Positions 53,813 through 63,384 are shown, numbered from the stretch's first letter. The stretch: DNA of 64,000 nucleotides from Streptomyces rubrogriseus (GCF_027947575.1 NZ_CP116256.1:6758001-6822000), one strand, 5' to 3'. Made by a program: numbers and translations. Notes: a model not told the origin generated them from the sequence alone.

Positions 53813-54541
53813 ATGGGGGCGAAGCAGGGATCCACGAGCGGGTCCACACCGGGCGGGCCGGCCGGCGGCGGGTCCGCGGACGGCGACCGCCGCATCGGCC
53901 GCCGGGCGCTGATCGTCGGCGGGGCGGCGGCGGCCGTGGGGACCGGTGTGCTGGCCCGCGACGAGCTGTCCCGGCTGTGGTGGCGGATACCGGGCGTCGA
54001 GCGGCCCCGCGAGGACGGCGTGGTCGACTACGCGGGCGCGCGCTGGGTGGCGGCGTCGGACGCGAACTGGCGGCGGGCGGACCGGCCGGACGACTTCGGC
54101 ATCGACATGGTGATCGTCCATGTCACCCAGGGCAGCTTCGACAGCGCGGTGCGGGCCTTCCAGGACCCGGGGCACAAGGCGGCCGCGCACTACATCGTCG
54201 GGCAGGACGGGCGGGTCACCCAGATGATCCGCGAGCTGGACGTGGCCTACCACGCGGGCAACCGCGACTACAACGAACGCAGTGTCGGCATCGAGCACGA
54301 GGGCTTCGTGGACCGCCCGCAGGACTTCACCGACGCGATGTACGCCGCCTCCGCGCGGCTGACGGCGGGGATCTGCGCGCGGTACGACATACCCGTGGAC
54401 CGCAAGCACATCCTGGGCCACGTGGAGGTGCCGGGCACCGACCACACCGACCCGGGGCCGCACTGGGACTGGGACCGGTATCTGAAGCTCGTGCGGCGCG
54501 CGGCCACGAGCACGCCGTCGAAGCCGCCGACCAAGGCCTGA
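53813..54541 (+). CDS. Tat-exported N-acetylmuramoyl-L-alanine amidase
   Basis: The protein has 242 aa. [18 protein letters not shown] is a twin-arginine signal, so it is folded before export. The amidase_2/PGRP domain follows: [11 protein letters not shown] (first zinc His), [41 protein letters not shown] (second zinc His, and the substrate pocket). It cleaves the muramyl-peptide bond in peptidoglycan. ATG 53813 is the first in-frame ATG after the weak upstream frame. It is divergent from mnmA. Confidence 0.87.
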   Translation: MGAKQGSTSGSTPGGPAGGGSADGDRRIGRRALIVGGAAAAVGTGVLARDELSRLWWRIPGVERPREDGVVDYAGARWVAASDANWRRADRPDDFGIDMVIVHVTQGSFDSAVRAFQDPGHKAAAHYIVGQDGRVTQMIRELDVAYHAGNRDYNERSVGIEHEGFVDRPQDFTDAMYAASARLTAGICARYDIPVDRKHILGHVEVPGTDHTDPGPHWDWDRYLKLVRRAATSTPSKPPTKA

Positions 54542-54580
54542 GCCCCCGGCAGGCCCGGCCCTCGGCAGGGCGGCCCGGTC

Positions 54581-55750
54581 TTACGACAGCCCCGCCGCCC
54601 GGGCGCGTTCCACCGCCGGACCGATCGCCTTGGCGACCGCCTCCACGTCGGCCTCGGTCGAGGTGTGCCCCAGGGAGAAGCGCAGGGTGCCGCGGGCCAG
54701 GTCGGGGTCGGTTCCGGCGGCCAGCAGGACGTGGCTGGGCTGGGCGACGCCCGCGGTGCAGGCGGAGCCGGTGGAGCACTCGATGCCCTGGGCGTCGAGC
54801 AGCAGGAGGAGGGAGTCGCCCTCGCAGCCCGGGAAGGTGAAGTGGGCGTTGGCCGGCAGGCGTCCCCCGGGTGACGGGTCGCCGCCGAGGATCGCGTCCG
54901 GGACGGCCGCACGGACGGCGTCGACCAGGTGGTCGCGCAGGGCGCCGATCTCGCGGGCGAACCACTCGCGCCGCTCGGCGGCGAGGCGCCCGGCGACCGC
55001 GAAGGAGGCGACGGCGGGGACGTCGAGGGTGCCGGAGCGCACGTGGCGTTCCTGGCCGCCGCCGTGCAGGACGGGGACCGGGGTGTACTCCCGGCCGAGC
55101 AGCAGCGCGCCGATGCCGTAGGGGCCGCCGATCTTGTGGCCGGAAACGGTCATGGCGGCGAGCCCTGAGTCGGCGAAGCCGATCGGGAGCTGACCGAAGG
55201 CCTGGACCGCGTCGGCGTGCAGCGGCACGTCGAACTCGGTGGCCACGTCGGCGAGTTCCCGGACCGGCATGACGGTGCCGATCTCGTTGTTGGCCCACAT
55301 GACGGTGGCGAGGGCGACGTCCCCGGGGTCGCGGGCGATGGCCTCGCGGAGCGCCTCGGGGTGGACCCGGCCCTGGGCGTCGACCGGCAGGTACTCGACG
55401 GTGGCGCCCTCGTGCTCGCCGAGCCAGTGGACGGCGTCGAGGACCGCGTGGTGCTCGACGGGGCTGGCCAGGACCCGGGTGCGGGCCGGGTCGGCGTCGC
55501 GTCGGGCCCAGTACAGGCCCTTGACGGCGAGGTTGTCGGCCTCGGTGCCGCCGGAGGTGAGGACCACCTCGCTGGGGCGGGCGCCGAGCGCCTCGGCGAG
55601 GGTCTCGCGGGCCTCCTCGACGGTGCGCCGCGCCCGGCGGCCGGACGCGTGCAGGGAGGAGGCGTTGCCGGTGGCGCTCAGGTGCGCGGTGAGCGCCTCG
55701 ACCGCCTCGGGAAGCATCGGGGTGGTCGCGGCGTGGTCGAGGTAAGCCAT
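54581..55750 (-). CDS. Cysteine desulfurase (NifS/IscS type)
   Basis: The protein has 389 aa. [18 protein letters not shown] starts the fold, [15 protein letters not shown] carries the PLP Lys, and [13 protein letters not shown] has the catalytic Cys. The N-terminal linker and [16 protein letters not shown] are normal. It mobilises sulfur from cysteine, probably for MnmA next door (tRNA thiolation) and Fe-S assembly. 39 bp separate it from the convergent amidase. Confidence 0.92.
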   Translation of the reverse strand: MAYLDHAATTPMLPEAVEALTAHLSATGNASSLHASGRRARRTVEEARETLAEALGARPSEVVLTSGGTEADNLAVKGLYWARRDADPARTRVLASPVEHHAVLDAVHWLGEHEGATVEYLPVDAQGRVHPEALREAIARDPGDVALATVMWANNEIGTVMPVRELADVATEFDVPLHADAVQAFGQLPIGFADSGLAAMTVSGHKIGGPYGIGALLLGREYTPVPVLHGGGQERHVRSGTLDVPAVASFAVAGRLAAERREWFAREIGALRDHLVDAVRAAVPDAILGGDPSPGGRLPANAHFTFPGCEGDSLLLLLDAQGIECSTGSACTAGVAQPSHVLLAAGTDPDLARGTLRFSLGHTSTEADVEAVAKAIGPAVERARAAGLS

Positions 55751-55840
55751 GGTGCGGCCGATTCTACGGGGCGGTTCCGCCCGGTCTCAGACCAAGGTTG
55801 GCCTCGTCGGGCAGCGGCCGGGACGAGACGGTGAGGTGGT

Positions 55841-56134
55841 TCACAGGCTCCAGGACATGGTGCTGTCGGCGGCCATGAAGGCGACCAGGACCAGCAGGTC
55901 GGCGACGCCCAGGGCGAGACCGAGGAGGGCCCGGCCGCGGCGGGCGGTGCCGCGCCACAGGGCGATGCCGGCCAGGGCGATGGCGACCGGGCCGAGGAAG
56001 ACGTTGAGGACCAGCAGTCCGAGGAGTCCGAGGACGAAGGAGGCGACGGCCATGCCGTCGGTGTCGTGGATGCCGGTACGACGGGTGGTGCGGGGGCTCT
56101 CGGTGGTGCGGTCGGCCGGTGCGGTGAGCTGCAT
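55841..56134 (-). CDS. DUF4190-type small membrane protein
   Basis: The protein has 97 aa with two hydrophobic helices (MAVASFVLGLLGLLVLNVFLG and LLGLALGVADLLVLVAFM). The dry DGMAVASFVLG start is typical of DUF4190. Function unknown. It is downstream of the 55-aa ORF, probably in one transcript. Confidence 0.75.
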   Translation of the reverse strand: MQLTAPADRTTESPRTTRRTGIHDTDGMAVASFVLGLLGLLVLNVFLGPVAIALAGIALWRGTARRGRALLGLALGVADLLVLVAFMAADSTMSWSL

Positions 56135-56168
56135 GGTGTTCTCCCTGCCGTGCGTCGGTGGAGGTGGG

Positions 56169-56336
56169 TCAGTGGGCGGAGGTGCTCCGCCGGCGGCCGT
56201 GCCGCTCACGGACCGCGAAGATGCCGAGCCAGAGGGCGATGACCAGGCCGGCCGCGACGGAGACGGTCAGCGGTGCGTGGGCGACGGCGCCCAGGACCAC
56301 TCCGAGGAGCAGAAGTGCGACGACGAGAAACAGCAT
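56169..56336 (-). CDS. Small membrane protein (55 aa)
   Basis: MLFLVVALLLLGVVLGAVAH and LTVSVAAGLVIALWLGIFAV form two spans, ending in an Arg-rich tail (RERHGRRRSTSAH). It is short enough that automatic calling may miss it. It is divergent from the TetR gene at 56464 and 34 bp upstream of the DUF4190 gene. No ribosome site is clear. Confidence 0.65.
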   Translation of the reverse strand: MLFLVVALLLLGVVLGAVAHAPLTVSVAAGLVIALWLGIFAVRERHGRRRSTSAH

Positions 56337-56387
56337 GGAACGGGTCCCCCAACCTTGTGCGGACGCTTCGGTGAACGGTTGTGGTTA

Positions 56388-56457
56388 CAGTTGTTCACTG
56401 ACTTCCCAGTCTAGCGCGCCGTACTGCTTTTCAATTCCGGAGAACAGTTGTTAACTG
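56388..56457. promoter_or_regulatory. Two CAGTT-GTT-AACTG-type operator sites
   Basis: cagttgttaactg (56445-56457) is a palindrome with 3-nt centre; cagttgttcactg (56388-56400) is the same with one changed base in an arm. Spaced 57 bp, they lie between the 55-aa ORF and the TetR gene and overlap the TetR start region. They fit an autorepressed divergent promoter. Confidence 0.6.
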
Positions 56458-56463
56458 CATGGC

Positions 56464-57090
56464 ATGAGTCACACGCCCGGCGTTCGGCAGGCGCAGAAGC
56501 AGAAGACCCGGCAGGCGCTCCTGGACGCGGCGCTCGGCCTGCTGGAGGAGCAGAGCCTGAGCAGCCTGGGGCTGCGCGAGGTCACCCGTGCCGTGGGGGT
56601 CGCTCCGACCGCCTTCTACCGGCACTTCCAGTCCACGGCGGATCTCGGCGTGGCGCTGGTCGAGGAGGCGCTGGGCAGCCTGCACCCGATGATCCGGACC
56701 ACCATGTCACCGGCCGAGGACGACGACGAACGCATCGCCCGCGCGGTCGAGTTGATCGCCGGTCATGTGGCCGCACACCCGGCCCACGTCCGTTTCGTCG
56801 CGCGGGAGCGGCACGGCGGCGTGCAGCCGGTGCGCCGGGCGATACGCGAGCAGTTGGCGCGGTTCGCCGAGGAGGTGCGGGCCGAGCTGGCCACGGACGC
56901 GTCGGCGGCGGGCTGGAGCGAGACCGACCTGCGCATGCTGGCGGGCCTCTACGTCGACCAGATGCTGATCACGGCCTCCCTCTTCCTGGAGACTCTGGAC
57001 GCCCCGGAAGAGGAGCGCCGCCGGGCCGTCGAGACGGCACGGCGGCAACTGCGGCTGATCAGCGTCGGCCGCAGGCACTGGCTGGACTGA
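56464..57090 (+). CDS. TetR-family regulator (FabR-like)
   Basis: The protein has 208 aa. The HTH is at about 14-60: KTRQALLDAALGLLEEQSLS and LREVTRAVGVAPTAFYRHF, with the FYRHF turn typical of FabR/TetR regulators. The C-terminal domain ends in LRLISVGRRHWLD. It faces two small membrane-protein genes and probably controls them via the sites at 56388-56457. Its last codons overlap a tandem repeat. Confidence 0.88.
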   Translation: MSHTPGVRQAQKQKTRQALLDAALGLLEEQSLSSLGLREVTRAVGVAPTAFYRHFQSTADLGVALVEEALGSLHPMIRTTMSPAEDDDERIARAVELIAGHVAAHPAHVRFVARERHGGVQPVRRAIREQLARFAEEVRAELATDASAAGWSETDLRMLAGLYVDQMLITASLFLETLDAPEEERRRAVETARRQLRLISVGRRHWLD

Positions 57091-57157
57091 GTACTGGCTG
57101 GACCGAGTACTGGCTGGACTGAGTGCTGGCTGGACTGCCGAGTACTGGCCGGCCCGA
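57075..57157. repeat. Tandem repeat of a 16-bp unit at the TetR 3' end
   Basis: Five copies of gtactggctggactga-like units: 57075-57090 (the last codons and TGA of the TetR gene), 57091-57106, 57107-57122, 57123-57141 (19 bp) and 57142-57157. Only the first is coding. The array ends just before the convergent thioesterase stop. Confidence 0.8.
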
Positions 57158-57169
57158 GGAGCCGCCGGG

Positions 57170-58030
57170 TCAGCCGAGCCGGACCCGGGCCAGCTGGCGG
57201 GACTGGGCGACCAGGCGGTCGGCGCTGTCCCAGACCTCGGCGTCCTCCTCCAGGAAGCCGCCGGCGAGGTTGCGGGTGGTGATGGAGACCCGCAGCGGGC
57301 CCGGCGCGGGGCGGCACCGCACGTGCGCGGTCAGCTCGACCGTCGGCACCCAGCCCTTGAGACCCAGCTCGAAGGCGGTCGGCGGCAGCGCGTCCACCGC
57401 GAGGAGCAGCGACAGCGGGTCGGCGTCGCGGCCGTCGGCGAGGCCGAACCAGGCCCGCATCTCCCCGCGGCCCGAGGGCTGCCCCAGCGCCCAGCCCAGG
57501 GTGGCGGGGTCCAGTTTGAGCATCAGCCGGTCGGCGATGGCCGAGCTGCCCTCGACCGGGGCGGGGCCGTCCTCCGGGCCGAAGCACTGGTCCATCGACG
57601 GCATCGCGGGCGGCTTCGCCGAGGTGCGGACGTCGTCCGGCAGTGCGTCGAGGTCGCCGTAGGTGGCGAGGACGCGGATGCGCTCGACCTCGTTGCCCTC
57701 GTCGTCGTACTGGAGGAGGGAGGCCTGGCCGGTGGAGAGGGAGCGCCCCGTGCGGACGGTCTCGGTGCGCACGACCGCCGGGCCCGGCTGGGAGGCGGTG
57801 AGGTAGTGCGCCGAGATGGTGAAGGGGTCGGGGTGCGGGAGCGCGTCGCCGAGGGCCCGGCCCAGGACGGCCAGCAGATAGCCGCCGTTGACGGCGTTGA
57901 TGATCGTCCAGCCGGCCGACAGGTCGATGTCGTAGACGCCGGGGGCGCGTCGGGTGACGGCGGTGTCCCGGTCGAACTCGCTGTCGCCGATGGTGGCCCG
58001 TACGGCCGCTGCGGAGGCTGCTTCTGGCAT
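57170..58030 (-). CDS. Acyl-CoA thioesterase-like protein (double hotdog)
   Basis: The protein has 286 aa. DLSAGWTIINAVNGGYLLAVLGRAL is the first-hotdog helix; FTISAHYLTASQPGPAVVRTE and LLQYDDEGNEVERIRVLATYG resemble TesB/4HBT_3. The second hotdog has WFGLADGRDADPLSLLLAVDALPPTAF. It hydrolyses acyl-CoA thioesters; the chain length is unknown. It is convergent with the TetR gene across the 16-bp repeats. Confidence 0.82.
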   Translation of the reverse strand: MPEAASAAAVRATIGDSEFDRDTAVTRRAPGVYDIDLSAGWTIINAVNGGYLLAVLGRALGDALPHPDPFTISAHYLTASQPGPAVVRTETVRTGRSLSTGQASLLQYDDEGNEVERIRVLATYGDLDALPDDVRTSAKPPAMPSMDQCFGPEDGPAPVEGSSAIADRLMLKLDPATLGWALGQPSGRGEMRAWFGLADGRDADPLSLLLAVDALPPTAFELGLKGWVPTVELTAHVRCRPAPGPLRVSITTRNLAGGFLEEDAEVWDSADRLVAQSRQLARVRLG

Positions 58031-58055
58031 GACTGCACGGTACAACAGGGCGCTA

Positions 58056-58802
58056 CTAAGCGGTAGCTTTCTCTTCGTCGCGCTCCCGCGCCCGCAGATA
58101 CGTCTCCAGCTCCGCCGCCCCGGCCACCATCGCCCGGCCACGGGCCGACACCCGGTCGTGCCACTCGCGCAGGGCGGCCTCCAACGGCTCCACTCCCCCG
58201 GCCGAACGCACCTGGGCGATCACGGACGCGATCCGCTCCAGCGGGTAGCCGCCGCGCCTGAGCTGGTGGGCGAGGCGGGCGTCCCGGACGTCGGCCTCGT
58301 CGTAGCGGCGGTACCCGGTCACCGGGTCGCGCCGTGGGCGCACCAGGCCGGCCCGCTCCCACTTGCGCAGGGTCGCGGGCCGGATCCCCAGTTCCGCCGC
58401 GAGCGCCCCGACGAACCCACCCGTCGGTCCCGGCGGACCCTCGGGGGGCTCGGGCACCAGGTCCCGCAGCGCACCCGTCACGGCCTCCAGCGTCCGCCGG
58501 TCGTCGAGCAACTGGGCGTGGCTCTCGTCGATCAGCCGGAACGCCTCGTCGAGCGCACCCTCGTCCACTCTTCGCATCACCGCGGCCGCCGTCCCGTGGC
58601 CGTGGCCCGCCACCAGGGCGAGGAACGCGGCCAGGGCCCGCGCGTGCAGCGGGGTGTAGACGCGGTAGCCACTGGCCGTCCGGGCGGCGGGCGGGAGGAT
58701 GCCGGCCGCCTCGTAGTTCCTGACCGCCTGCGCCGACAGGCCGTGCGCACGTGCCAGGTCGACGGGCCTGAGCCCGCCCCTGCTTTGAGGGTTTACGGCC
58801 AT
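58056..58802 (-). CDS. MerR-family regulator with two HTH domains
   Basis: The protein has 248 aa. Two MerR-like DNA-binding units are visible: residues about 8-60 (LARAHGLSAQAVRNYEAAGI...GYRVYT) and about 130-190 (LAAELGIRPATLRKWERAGL...GYRRYDEADV). Most MerR proteins have one HTH and a coiled coil. ATG 58802 has GGGAG upstream; 58811 is an alternative. It diverges from the erythromycin-esterase family gene across a TTCAACG/CGTTGAA palindrome, so it probably controls that gene. Confidence 0.85.
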   Translation of the reverse strand: MAVNPQSRGGLRPVDLARAHGLSAQAVRNYEAAGILPPAARTASGYRVYTPLHARALAAFLALVAGHGHGTAAAVMRRVDEGALDEAFRLIDESHAQLLDDRRTLEAVTGALRDLVPEPPEGPPGPTGGFVGALAAELGIRPATLRKWERAGLVRPRRDPVTGYRRYDEADVRDARLAHQLRRGGYPLERIASVIAQVRSAGGVEPLEAALREWHDRVSARGRAMVAGAAELETYLRARERDEEKATA

Positions 58803-58839
58803 CTCTCCCATGCTCCCGCAGCAAATTTTCAACCGAAAG

Positions 58840-58857
58840 TTCAACGATACCGTTGAA
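58840..58857. promoter_or_regulatory. TTCAACG-N4-CGTTGAA palindrome, likely MerR operator
   Basis: Perfect 7-bp arms end 3 bp before the ATG of the esterase-family gene and 38 bp from the MerR start. MerR proteins bind such dyads within promoters. Confidence 0.65.
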
Positions 58858-58860
58858 GCC

Positions 58861-60063
58861 ATGGCTGAACGCATCCAGGACATCGCCCTGCCCCTCGACG
58901 CCGCCGCAGTCATGCGGCTGTTCCCCGCCCCGCCCCGGCTGCTCGCCCTGGGCGAGCCCACCCACGGCGAGGACCTCTTGCTCGACGTGCGCAACGACGT
59001 CTTCCGCCAACTCGTCGAGCGGCACGGCTACCGGACGATCACGATCGAGAGCGACTGCCTGAAAGGGCTGGCCGTGGACGACTACGTCACCTGGGGCACC
59101 GGCACCCTCGACGAGGTGATGGCGCACGGGTTCAGCCACGGTTTCGGCGCCAGTGCGGCCAACCGGGAGCTGGTGCGCTGGATGCGCGCGTACAACGAGG
59201 ACCGGCCCGCGCACGAGCGGATCCGCTTCGCCGGTTTCGACGGCCCGCTGGAGATCACCGGTGCCGCGAGCCCCCGGCAGGCCCTCACCGCCCTGTACGG
59301 GTACCTCTCGTCCGCGGTGGACCCGGCCCTGCTCCCCTGCACCACCGAGACACTCGACCGTCTGCTCGGCGCCGACGACCGGTGGACCGAGCCCGCGGCG
59401 ATGACGGACGCCGCGCGGTCCGTGGGGCGGTCGGCCGAGGCCGGGGAGCTGCGGACGCTCGCCGCCGACCTGGTGTCGCTGCTGGACGAGCAGACGCCCC
59501 ACCTGCTCGCCTCCTCCGCACGGGAAGACTGGGAGCGGGCGCGACTGTACGGACGTACCGCCACCGGACTGCTGACCTACCACTACTGGATGGCCGAGGC
59601 CTCCCCGGCCCGCATGACCCGGATGCTGGGCGTGCGGGACCGGATGATGGCCGCCAATCTCCTCGCACTCGCCGAGCGGGGGCCGGCCTTCGTGCACGCC
59701 CACAACTCCCACCTCCAGCGCGAGAAGAGCTCGATGCGGATGTGGCAGGGCCGGCTGGAGTGGTGGAGCGCGGGTGCCCTGGTCGGCGCCCGGCTCGGCG
59801 AGGAGTACGCCTTCGTGGCCACGGCGCTCGGCACCATCCGGCACGAGGGGGTGGACACCCCGCCGCCGGACACCGTCGAGGGGCTGCTGTACGACCTCCC
59901 GGACGACCCCTGCGTCCTCGACCCCGCGCTGCTGGCCGGCGCCCTCGGCGACCCGCGGCCCGCGCCCCGGGTGTCGCCCTGGTTCGGCTACGCCCCGCTC
60001 GACCCCGGCCACCTGGACTCGGTCGACGGCCTCGTCTTCGTCAGGGACATGCCGCACCCGTGA
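58861..60063 (+). CDS. Erythromycin-esterase family protein
   Basis: The protein has 400 aa. ALGEPTHGEDLLLDVRNDVF contains the family Glu and His, and FVHAHNSHLQREKSSM has the second His region. Ere-type esterases open macrolide rings, but most Streptomyces members are of unknown substrate. ATG 58861 lies right after the operator; the longer frame from 58810 crosses the palindrome and lacks a ribosome site, so the mRNA may be leaderless. It is controlled, by context, by the tandem-HTH MerR gene. Confidence 0.82.
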   Translation: MAERIQDIALPLDAAAVMRLFPAPPRLLALGEPTHGEDLLLDVRNDVFRQLVERHGYRTITIESDCLKGLAVDDYVTWGTGTLDEVMAHGFSHGFGASAANRELVRWMRAYNEDRPAHERIRFAGFDGPLEITGAASPRQALTALYGYLSSAVDPALLPCTTETLDRLLGADDRWTEPAAMTDAARSVGRSAEAGELRTLAADLVSLLDEQTPHLLASSAREDWERARLYGRTATGLLTYHYWMAEASPARMTRMLGVRDRMMAANLLALAERGPAFVHAHNSHLQREKSSMRMWQGRLEWWSAGALVGARLGEEYAFVATALGTIRHEGVDTPPPDTVEGLLYDLPDDPCVLDPALLAGALGDPRPAPRVSPWFGYAPLDPGHLDSVDGLVFVRDMPHP

Positions 60064-60076
60064 GCGGAGCCGGCGG

Positions 60077-60736
60077 TCAGTCCCCCTCCACCACCGTCGA
60101 CCGGCGGTTCCAGGCGCGCGGCGCCCGCCAGTGGAAGCGCAGGGCGAGCAGCCGCAGGACGAAGGCCGTGACGACCGCGAGCCCGCTGGTGAACGGGGTG
60201 AGCGCCTCGTAGCGGATGCACAGGGCGACCATCGCGGAGCCGACGATCGCCGGGACGGCGTACAGGTCGCGGTCCCAGCGCAGCAGTGAGGGCACCTCGT
60301 TGGCGAGCACGTCGCGCAGGACGCCGCCGCCCACCGCGGTGGTCAGGCCCAGACAGGCGGAGGCGGTCAGACCGAGGCCGTAGTCGTACGCCTTGGTGGT
60401 GCCGGCGACGCAGAACAGGCCGAGCCCGGCCGCGTCGAAGATGTTCACGCCGGTCTGGAGGCGCTCCACGTGGGGGTGGAGGAAGAAGACCAGCAGCGTC
60501 GCCAGCAGCGGCGTGAGGAAGTACCCGAGGTCGGTGAAGGCGGCGGGCGGCACCGCGCCGATCACCAGGTCCCGGAACAGCCCGCCGCCCAGCGCGGTGA
60601 CCTCGGCGAGGACGGCGATGCCGAAGACGTCGAAGTTCTTGCGTACGGCCAGCAGCGCGCCGGAGATGGCGAAGACGAAGATGCCGACCAGGTCGAGGGT
60701 GTGCTGGACGGTGGGGCTGAAGAGTTGCTCGTACAC
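60077..60736 (-). CDS. TRIC-type (UPF0126) cation channel family protein
   Basis: The protein has 219 aa with about seven spans. ALGGGLFRDLVIG and TAVGGGVLRDVLANEVP are the two repeated GGG-RD motifs of the trimeric intracellular cation channel family. The exact ion is unproven in bacteria. GTG 60736 is used. It ends 13 bp from the convergent erythromycin-esterase family gene. Confidence 0.85.
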   Translation of the reverse strand: MYEQLFSPTVQHTLDLVGIFVFAISGALLAVRKNFDVFGIAVLAEVTALGGGLFRDLVIGAVPPAAFTDLGYFLTPLLATLLVFFLHPHVERLQTGVNIFDAAGLGLFCVAGTTKAYDYGLGLTASACLGLTTAVGGGVLRDVLANEVPSLLRWDRDLYAVPAIVGSAMVALCIRYEALTPFTSGLAVVTAFVLRLLALRFHWRAPRAWNRRSTVVEGD

Positions 60737-60757
60737 CCTTCCATTCTTACCTGCCGA

Positions 60758-60792
60758 AGAGCCCCCGCCTTACAAACAAAGGCGGGGGCTCT
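60758..60792 (-). terminator. Terminator of the oligopeptide ABC operon
   Basis: Perfect 14-bp arms (60758-60771/60779-60792) flank a 7-nt loop, just after the ATPase gene stop. Confidence 0.8.
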
Positions 60793-60814
60793 GGGCAGGG
60801 CACAGTGAACGAGG

Positions 60815-62290
60815 TCACTTCTCCTTGGCGGGAGGCTCCTCGTCGGTGCTCCCGGCGCTCTCGGCGGCGGGCTCGTCGCCGTCCGACGCGGCATCGTCCG
60901 AGGCGGCATCGCTCGACGCGGCATCGTCCGAGGCGGCATCGTCCGAGGCGGCATCGTCCGAGGCGGCATCGTCCGAGGCGGCATCGTCCGAAGCCACTTC
61001 CTTCGACGCGGCACCGTCCGACGCGGCGTCCTCCGACGCGGTCTCCTCCGAAGCGGTCTCCCCCGAAGCGGTCTCCCCCGCGGCCTCGACCTCCGCGGCC
61101 ACCGCCGCCGAGGTCGCCGCCGACTCGGCCAGCGCGTCCTCCGACACCAGCTCCGCCGCCTCCTTGGCGGCGGTGAGCAGGACGACGTCCTGCGGGGCCT
61201 GGTCCTCGAAGTTCTCCGGGTGGTGGCAGGCCACCCGCTGGCCCGGCCGCAGCTCCTTGAGCGGGGGCTCGGTGGTCGTGCAGATCTGCGTCGCCTTCCA
61301 GCACCGGGTGTGGAAGCGGCAGCCGCTCGGCGGGGCGATCGGCGAGGGCACGTCGCCCTTGAGCAGGATGCGCTCGCTCTTCGCGCCGCGCCGCGCCGGG
61401 TCCGGGATCGGGACGGCCGACATCAGCGCCTTGGTGTACGGGTGCATCGGCGACTTGTAGAGCAGGTCGCGGTCGGCCAGCTCCATGATCTTGCCGAGGT
61501 ACATCACCGCGATGCGGTCCGAGACGTGCCGGACCACCGAGAGGTCGTGCGCGATGATCACGTACGTCAGGCCCAGCTCCTGCTGGAGGTCGTCGAGCAG
61601 GTTGACGACCTGGGCCTGGATCGACACGTCGAGCGCGGAGACCGGCTCGTCGGCCACGACCAGCCTCGGGTTGAGCGCGAGCGCGCGGGCGATGCCGATG
61701 CGCTGGCGCTGTCCGCCGGAGAACTCGTGCGGGTAGCGGTTGTAGTGCTCGGGGTTGAGTCCGACCACCGACAGCAGCCGCTGGACCTCCTTCTTGACCC
61801 CGCCCTCGGGCTGGACGCCCTGGAGCTTGAAGGGGGCGCTGACGATCGTGCCGATGGTGTGGCGCGGGTTCAGCGAGGAGTACGGGTCCTGGAAGATCAT
61901 CTGCACGTCGCGGCGCAGCGGACGCATGCCGCCGACCCCGAGGTGGGTGATGTCCTTGCCCTGGAACTCGACCTTGCCGGCGGTCGGTTCGAGGAGTCGG
62001 GTGATCAGCCGGCCCATGGTCGACTTGCCGCAGCCGGACTCGCCCACGACGCCGAGGGTTTCCCCCGAGCGGACCTCGAAGTCGATGCCGTCGACGGCGC
62101 GGACGGCGCCGACCTGGCGCTGCAGCAGGCCCTTCTTGATGGGGAAGTGCTTCTGCAGCCCGGTCACCTTGAGCAGGGTTTCGCCGGGGGCCGCACCCTT
62201 GGTGAGGGTGGCGGTCCCGACGGACTTGCCCTCGGTGCCGTCGCTCTGCGCGGGGATGGCCACCGCTTCGTCCTTGGCTTCGTCGCTCAC
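60815..62290 (-). CDS. Oligopeptide/dipeptide ABC transporter ATPase, second subunit, with repeat tail
   Basis: The protein has 491 aa. Walker [10 protein letters not shown] (about 95), Q-loop, signature [15 protein letters not shown], Walker [13 protein letters not shown] and the switch His in IIAHDLSVV are intact. The C-terminal oligopeptide-binding extension with CRFHTRC and its Cys-rich loop is present. After residue about 390 it carries an acidic low-complexity tail of Ser-Asp-Asp-Ala-Ala units. GTG 62290 overlaps the first ATPase stop by 4 nt. It pairs with that ATPase to drive uptake of peptides. Confidence 0.9.
   Translation of the reverse strand: MSDEAKDEAVAIPAQSDGTEGKSVGTATLTKGAAPGETLLKVTGLQKHFPIKKGLLQRQVGAVRAVDGIDFEVRSGETLGVVGESGCGKSTMGRLITRLLEPTAGKVEFQGKDITHLGVGGMRPLRRDVQMIFQDPYSSLNPRHTIGTIVSAPFKLQGVQPEGGVKKEVQRLLSVVGLNPEHYNRYPHEFSGGQRQRIGIARALALNPRLVVADEPVSALDVSIQAQVVNLLDDLQQELGLTYVIIAHDLSVVRHVSDRIAVMYLGKIMELADRDLLYKSPMHPYTKALMSAVPIPDPARRGAKSERILLKGDVPSPIAPPSGCRFHTRCWKATQICTTTEPPLKELRPGQRVACHHPENFEDQAPQDVVLLTAAKEAAELVSEDALAESAATSAAVAAEVEAAGETASGETASEETASEDAASDGAASKEVASDDAASDDAASDDAASDDAASDDAASSDAASDDAASDGDEPAAESAGSTDEEPPAKEK
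60881..61075. repeat. In-frame 15-bp tandem repeat in the ATPase tail
   Basis: Thirteen 15-bp units (consensus on + strand gtccgaggcggcatc) run without break. In frame they give Ser-Asp-Asp-Ala-Ala and Glu-variants, forming the protein tail. The central copies are identical, showing recent expansion. Confidence 0.85.
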
Positions 62291-63384
62291 AGCTTCGGCG
62301 CAATCTCTTCGGTCCAGATACGCTCCCGCTGCTCCTGCGACATGTGGCAGGCGGCCCAGTGCTTGCTGCCGACCTCGGTCAGCTCGGGGCGGACCGTGCG
62401 GGTGACGTCGTCCTTGGGCACGTCGGCGTACGGGCAGCGCGGGTTGAAGGCGCAGCCGGACGGGAGGTTGATGAGGGAGGGCGGCGAGCCCTTGACCGGG
62501 ATGAGGCGTTCCTGCTGGTCGCGGTCGAGCCGCGGCATCGAGCCGAGCAGGCCCCAGGTGTAGGGGTGCCGGGGCTCGTAGAACACCTTCTCGGCCGGAC
62601 CGCGCTCCACGCACCGGCCGCCGTACATCACCAGGAGGTCGTCGGCCAGCTCGGCGACGACGCCCAGGTCGTGGGTGATGACGATGACCGCGGAGCCGAA
62701 CTCCTTCTGCAGGTCCCGGATCAGGTCCAGGATCTGTGCCTGGACGGTGACGTCCAGGGCGGTGGTCGGCTCGTCCGCGATGAGCAGCTCGGGGTTGTTC
62801 ACCAGCGACATCGCGATCATCGCGCGCTGGCGCATACCGCCGGAGAACTCGTGCGGGTAGCTGTCCACCCGCTTGTCCGGCTGCGGGATGCCGACCCGGT
62901 CGAGCATCTCGACCGCGCGCCGCTTGGCGGTCTTCTTGTCCACCTTGTGGTGGATGCGGTAGGCCTCCACGATCTGCTGGCCGATCGTGTAGTACGGGTG
63001 CAGCGCGGACAGCGGATCCTGGAAGATCATCGCCATCTCGCGGCCGCGCAGCTTGCGCACGTGGTCGGGGTCGGCGGACAGCAGCTCGGTGCCGTCCAGC
63101 CAGATCTCGCCCGAGATCCGCGCCTTGCGCTTGCCGTACTGGCCGGCGGTGTGCAGGCCCATGATGCCGAGCGAGGTCACCGACTTGCCGGAGCCGGACT
63201 CGCCCACGATGCCGAGGGTCTTGCCCTTCTCCAGCTGGAAGGAGAGCCCGTCCACGGACTTGACCAGGCCGTCGTCGGTCGGGAAGTGGACCTTCAGGTC
63301 GCGTACTTCCAGGAAGGCGGTCGGCGCGGGCGAGCTGCCGGTGGGCTCGCCCACCGCTGCCCCGCTCTTGCTCAGTTCGGTCAT
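62287..63384 (-). CDS. Oligopeptide/dipeptide ABC transporter ATPase, first subunit
   Basis: The protein has 365 aa. Walker [10 protein letters not shown], signature [15 protein letters not shown], Walker [13 protein letters not shown], switch VITHDLGVV and the C-terminal [10 protein letters not shown] iron-sulfur-like Cys cluster of OppD/DppD are present. It overlaps the permease gene by 4 nt and the second ATPase by 4 nt. Confidence 0.92.
   Translation of the reverse strand: MTELSKSGAAVGEPTGSSPAPTAFLEVRDLKVHFPTDDGLVKSVDGLSFQLEKGKTLGIVGESGSGKSVTSLGIMGLHTAGQYGKRKARISGEIWLDGTELLSADPDHVRKLRGREMAMIFQDPLSALHPYYTIGQQIVEAYRIHHKVDKKTAKRRAVEMLDRVGIPQPDKRVDSYPHEFSGGMRQRAMIAMSLVNNPELLIADEPTTALDVTVQAQILDLIRDLQKEFGSAVIVITHDLGVVAELADDLLVMYGGRCVERGPAEKVFYEPRHPYTWGLLGSMPRLDRDQQERLIPVKGSPPSLINLPSGCAFNPRCPYADVPKDDVTRTVRPELTEVGSKHWAACHMSQEQRERIWTEEIAPKL

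Noticed and set aside
60881..61075. CRISPR-like direct repeats
   Set aside because: Repeats are contiguous and in frame with no spacers; they encode a protein tail.
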